From assembly GCA_031290725.1 (NCBI GenBank), contig JAITMZ010000173.1:1-7181 (forward strand): a stretch of DNA of 7,181 nucleotides. Reading direction: 5' to 3'. The first letter of the stretch is position 1, and each line of letters opens with the position of its first letter. The notes beneath the pieces are model-generated. The model searched no databases. It was given only the letters and a program-made list of their open reading frames with translations, and was not told the origin of the DNA. Shown in pieces: positions 5,340-7,181 of this stretch. The DNA comes from Spirochaetaceae bacterium (GTDB lineage: Bacteria > Spirochaetota > Spirochaetia > Treponematales > Treponemataceae). Position numbers and translations under genes: made by a program.

Positions 5340-7007
5340 TTAGGACAATACCGCCCCTTTGTCCGCCGAAGACACCAGTTTGGCGTAGCGCGCCAGATAC
5401 CCCGTCGTGACCTTTGGCGGCGGACACACCCAGGCGGCTTGCCGGGCAGCCAGTTCGGCGCCGCTCACCTCCAGGTTGATTGTATAGGCGTTCATGTCCA
5501 CGCTGATCCTGTCGCCGTCCCGTACCAAGCCGAGGGGCCCCCCCTCGGCAGCCTCCGGGGAACAATGCCCCAGAGACGCGCCCCTGGTGGCCCCGGAGAA
5601 GCGTCCGTCGGTGATGAGCATCACCGATTTGTCCAACCCCTGGCCTGCCAGGGACGCGGTAACCGCCAGCATCTCCCGCATCCCCGGCCCGCCCCGGGGT
5701 CCCTCGTAGCGGATTACCGCCACGTCGCCGGCCCTGATATTCCCGGACTGTACCGCGGCGAAACACTCTTCCTCGCCGTCGAATACACGGGCGGTGCCGG
5801 TGTATTTGAGCATCTCCGGGGCGCAGGCGGAGCGCTTCACCACCGTGCCGTTGGGGGCGATGTTCCCAAAAAGAACCGCCAGACCGCCGGTCTTTGAGTG
5901 GGGATTGTCTATTGTACGAATTGTCCCGGTGTCCAAAATGCGCGCCCCGGCGATGTTCTCCCCCAGGGTCTTTCCGGTGACCGTGGGTACTTCGCCGTAG
6001 AGCAGGCCGGTTTTGCTTATCTCCGCCAGTACCGCCGGAACCCCCCCCGCGTCGTCCAGGTCGGACATGGTGATGCTCCCCGCCGGAGCCAGGTGGCAGA
6101 GGTTGGGGGTGCGCTCGGAGATGGCGTTGACTTTACGCAGGTCGATGTTGATACCCACCTCGTGTGCGATGGCGGGCAGGTGAAGCACCGTGTTGCTGCT
6201 GCACCCCAGGGCCATGTCCGCCGTGAGGGCGTTCTCGAAGGACGCGGCGGTGAGCATCGCCCGGGCGGTGACGCCTTTTTCCAGCAGGTCCATCACGCGC
6301 ATCCCCGCGTGTTTGGCCAAAGCGATGCGGCGGCCCGTGACCGCAGGAATCGTGCCGTTTCCCGGCAGCGCCAGGCCCAGCACCTCGCACATGCAGTTCA
6401 TGCTGTTGGCGGTGAACATCCCCGAACAGGACCCGCACCCCGGACAGGCGTGTTCCTCCCACAGGCGAAGCTCGTCCTCGGTCATGCGGCCCGAACCCAC
6501 CGCGCCCACCGCCTCGAACATGCTGGTCAGCGTCAGGGGGGTGCCGTCCTTGCCCGGGGTCTTGCCCCCCATCATGGGGCCGCCGGAGACGATCACCGTG
6601 GGCAAATCCAGCCTGCCCGCTGCCATGAGCATGCCAGGGACCACTTTGTCGCAGTTGGGGATCAGCACCAGGGCGTCGAACTGGTGGGCTTTCACCATGC
6701 ACTCGATGGAGTCGGCGATCAATTCGCGGGTGACCAGGGAGTAGCGCATCCCTTCGTGTCCCATGGCGATGCCGTCGCATACCCCGATGGCGGGAAACTC
6801 AATGGGCGTCCCCCCGGCCATGCGGACGCCGGATTTTACAGCCTGGGAAATCGTCCCCAAATGCATGTGGCCGGGGATGATTTCGTTCTGTGCGGAACAC
6901 ACCCCCACCAGGGGGCGATCCAGTTCTTCGTCGATAAACCCCATGGCGCGGAACAGCGAGCGGTGAGGCGCCCGGGGAATGCCTTTTTTTACGTTGTCAC
7001 TTTTCAT
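5340..7007 (-). CDS. ilvD: Dihydroxy-acid dehydratase (555 aa)
   Basis: This Fe-S enzyme dehydrates 2,3-dihydroxy-3-methylbutanoate and its ethyl homologue to the 2-oxo acid precursors of valine and isoleucine. The whole length matches the IlvD/Edd family. Cluster-ligand cysteines are visible at Cys37 (VGVCSAQN), Cys119 ([10 protein letters not shown]) and in [18 protein letters not shown] (188-205). Asp78 in [16 protein letters not shown] and Asp120-Lys121 fit the metal and carbamylated-lysine site. The catalytic serine is probably Ser471 in [11 protein letters not shown] (467-476). The protein is IlvD rather than Edd by length and by its neighbour ilvB. The ATG at 7007 starts a typical N-terminus ([15 protein letters not shown]) and lies 6 bases from a strong -10 with no Shine-Dalgarno sequence. 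A run of eight G residues in the coding strand encodes part of Gly321-Gly322. Confidence 0.96.
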   Translation of the reverse strand: MKSDNVKKGIPRAPHRSLFRAMGFIDEELDRPLVGVCSAQNEIIPGHMHLGTISQAVKSGVRMAGGTPIEFPAIGVCDGIAMGHEGMRYSLVTRELIADSIECMVKAHQFDALVLIPNCDKVVPGMLMAAGRLDLPTVIVSGGPMMGGKTPGKDGTPLTLTSMFEAVGAVGSGRMTEDELRLWEEHACPGCGSCSGMFTANSMNCMCEVLGLALPGNGTIPAVTGRRIALAKHAGMRVMDLLEKGVTARAMLTAASFENALTADMALGCSSNTVLHLPAIAHEVGINIDLRKVNAISERTPNLCHLAPAGSITMSDLDDAGGVPAVLAEISKTGLLYGEVPTVTGKTLGENIAGARILDTGTIRTIDNPHSKTGGLAVLFGNIAPNGTVVKRSACAPEMLKYTGTARVFDGEEECFAAVQSGNIRAGDVAVIRYEGPRGGPGMREMLAVTASLAGQGLDKSVMLITDGRFSGATRGASLGHCSPEAAEGGPLGLVRDGDRISVDMNAYTINLEVSGAELAARQAAWVCPPPKVTTGYLARYAKLVSSADKGAVLS

Positions 7008-7013
7008 GGAGAC

Positions 7014-7042
7014 AGTATAGCATAGACACGGGCTCTTGTCAA
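7014..7042 (-). promoter_or_regulatory. Strong extended -10 promoter of ilvD, predicted leaderless
   Basis: On the minus strand a perfect -35 TTGACA (7037-7042) is followed by a 17-base spacer and -10 TATACT (7014-7019), preceded by TGC (TG at 7021-7022) as an extended -10. Six bases then lead to the ATG at 7007, so the expected transcription start is the A of the start codon. The bases before the ATG (gtctcc) contain no ribosome binding site. The promoter probably drives ilvD, ilvB and the molybdopterin gene. No attenuator or T-box can fit downstream of such a start. Confidence 0.8.
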
Positions 7043-7068
7043 GGGGTGCGCCTGGGATTCCGCGCCCC
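7043..7068. promoter_or_regulatory. Imperfect inverted repeat abutting the ilvD -35 box
   Basis: ggggtgcg (7043-7050) and cgcgcccc (7061-7068) pair at 7 of 8 positions around a 10-base centre. The repeat touches the TTGACA box of ilvD directly. The position suits an operator for a repressor or activator, but GC-rich DNA yields such pairs by chance and no known binding motif is recognised. Confidence 0.3.
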
Positions 7069-7181
7069 CTGTAAGCGCTGAACGGTTTCTGGGGAGGGGA
7101 GCGGGCGGGCGTGGCCCTGAACGTCCTCGCCCCTGCATAATAGGTGGGCTTTAGGGTGTTTTTAGCTGTGGAATGTTCAGT
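7069..7181. other. Upstream region of ilvD, no gene seen
   Basis: This is GC-rich to about 7135 and then becomes more AT-rich. No open frame with a plausible start and ribosome site is visible, and no RNA gene is recognised. A CATAAT hexamer (7136-7141, plus strand) lacks a -35 at a proper distance. The next gene, if any, lies beyond the window. Confidence 0.5.

Noticed and set aside
5296..5341. Intrinsic terminator of the ilvD transcript
   Set aside because: The T run follows the stem on the plus strand only. In the operon direction a purine-rich sequence follows, so it cannot be called a terminator for ilvD.
5530..5550. Inverted repeat around a G4/C7 run inside ilvD
   Set aside because: It lies in conserved coding sequence (the Glu-Gly-Gly-Pro-Leu region near residue 490) and is explained by GC-rich codons.
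5898..7025. Plus-strand open frame of 375 residues opposite ilvD
   Set aside because: Same reason: His-rich shadow of a strongly conserved enzyme gene.

Overview
The window is GC-rich and densely coded. It has five intact genes, plus an AT-rich stretch of about 140 bases at the left edge and a GC-rich upstream region at the right edge. I infer an anaerobic diderm bacterium, possibly a Treponema-like spirochaete, at low to moderate confidence. Three things point that way. One protein has a signal peptide and looks like a small outer-membrane barrel. One is a molybdopterin-binding protein with a C-terminal cysteine cluster, a type I know mainly from strict anaerobes. The left edge carries a long C/G homopolymer like those known from treponemes. 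No rRNA, tRNA, transposase or CRISPR array was seen.

Left part (1-1852). A 19-base C run lies in AT-rich non-coding DNA. It is followed by the 3' end of a leftward gene (140-1774) for a COG2509-type FAD-dependent dehydrogenase. A 78-base divergent intergenic region separates that gene from a rightward gene (1853-2452) for a small exported, probable beta-barrel protein. The rightward gene has a good extended -10 promoter placed so close to the ATG that its mRNA should be leaderless.

Right part (2456-7007). Three leftward genes look like one operon, in transcription order ilvD (dihydroxy-acid dehydratase), ilvB (large subunit of acetolactate synthase) and a MoeA/MogA-like molybdopterin-binding protein. 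The ilvD promoter has a perfect TTGACA, a 17-base spacer and an extended -10, and it also predicts a leaderless mRNA. The 77-base ilvD-ilvB gap holds a perfect 11-bp inverted repeat and a 14-bp tandem duplication covering the ilvB ribosome binding site. ilvB and the molybdopterin gene overlap at GTGA, so they are probably translationally coupled.

IlvB and IlvD catalyse the first and third common steps of valine, leucine and isoleucine synthesis. The small acetolactate synthase subunit (ilvN/ilvH) and the reductoisomerase (ilvC) are not in the window. The link between the molybdopterin protein and the branched-chain pathway is unexplained. No clearly new multi-gene system is visible. The most interesting signals are regulatory: the 19-base C run, the paired leaderless promoters, and the repeat architecture before ilvB.
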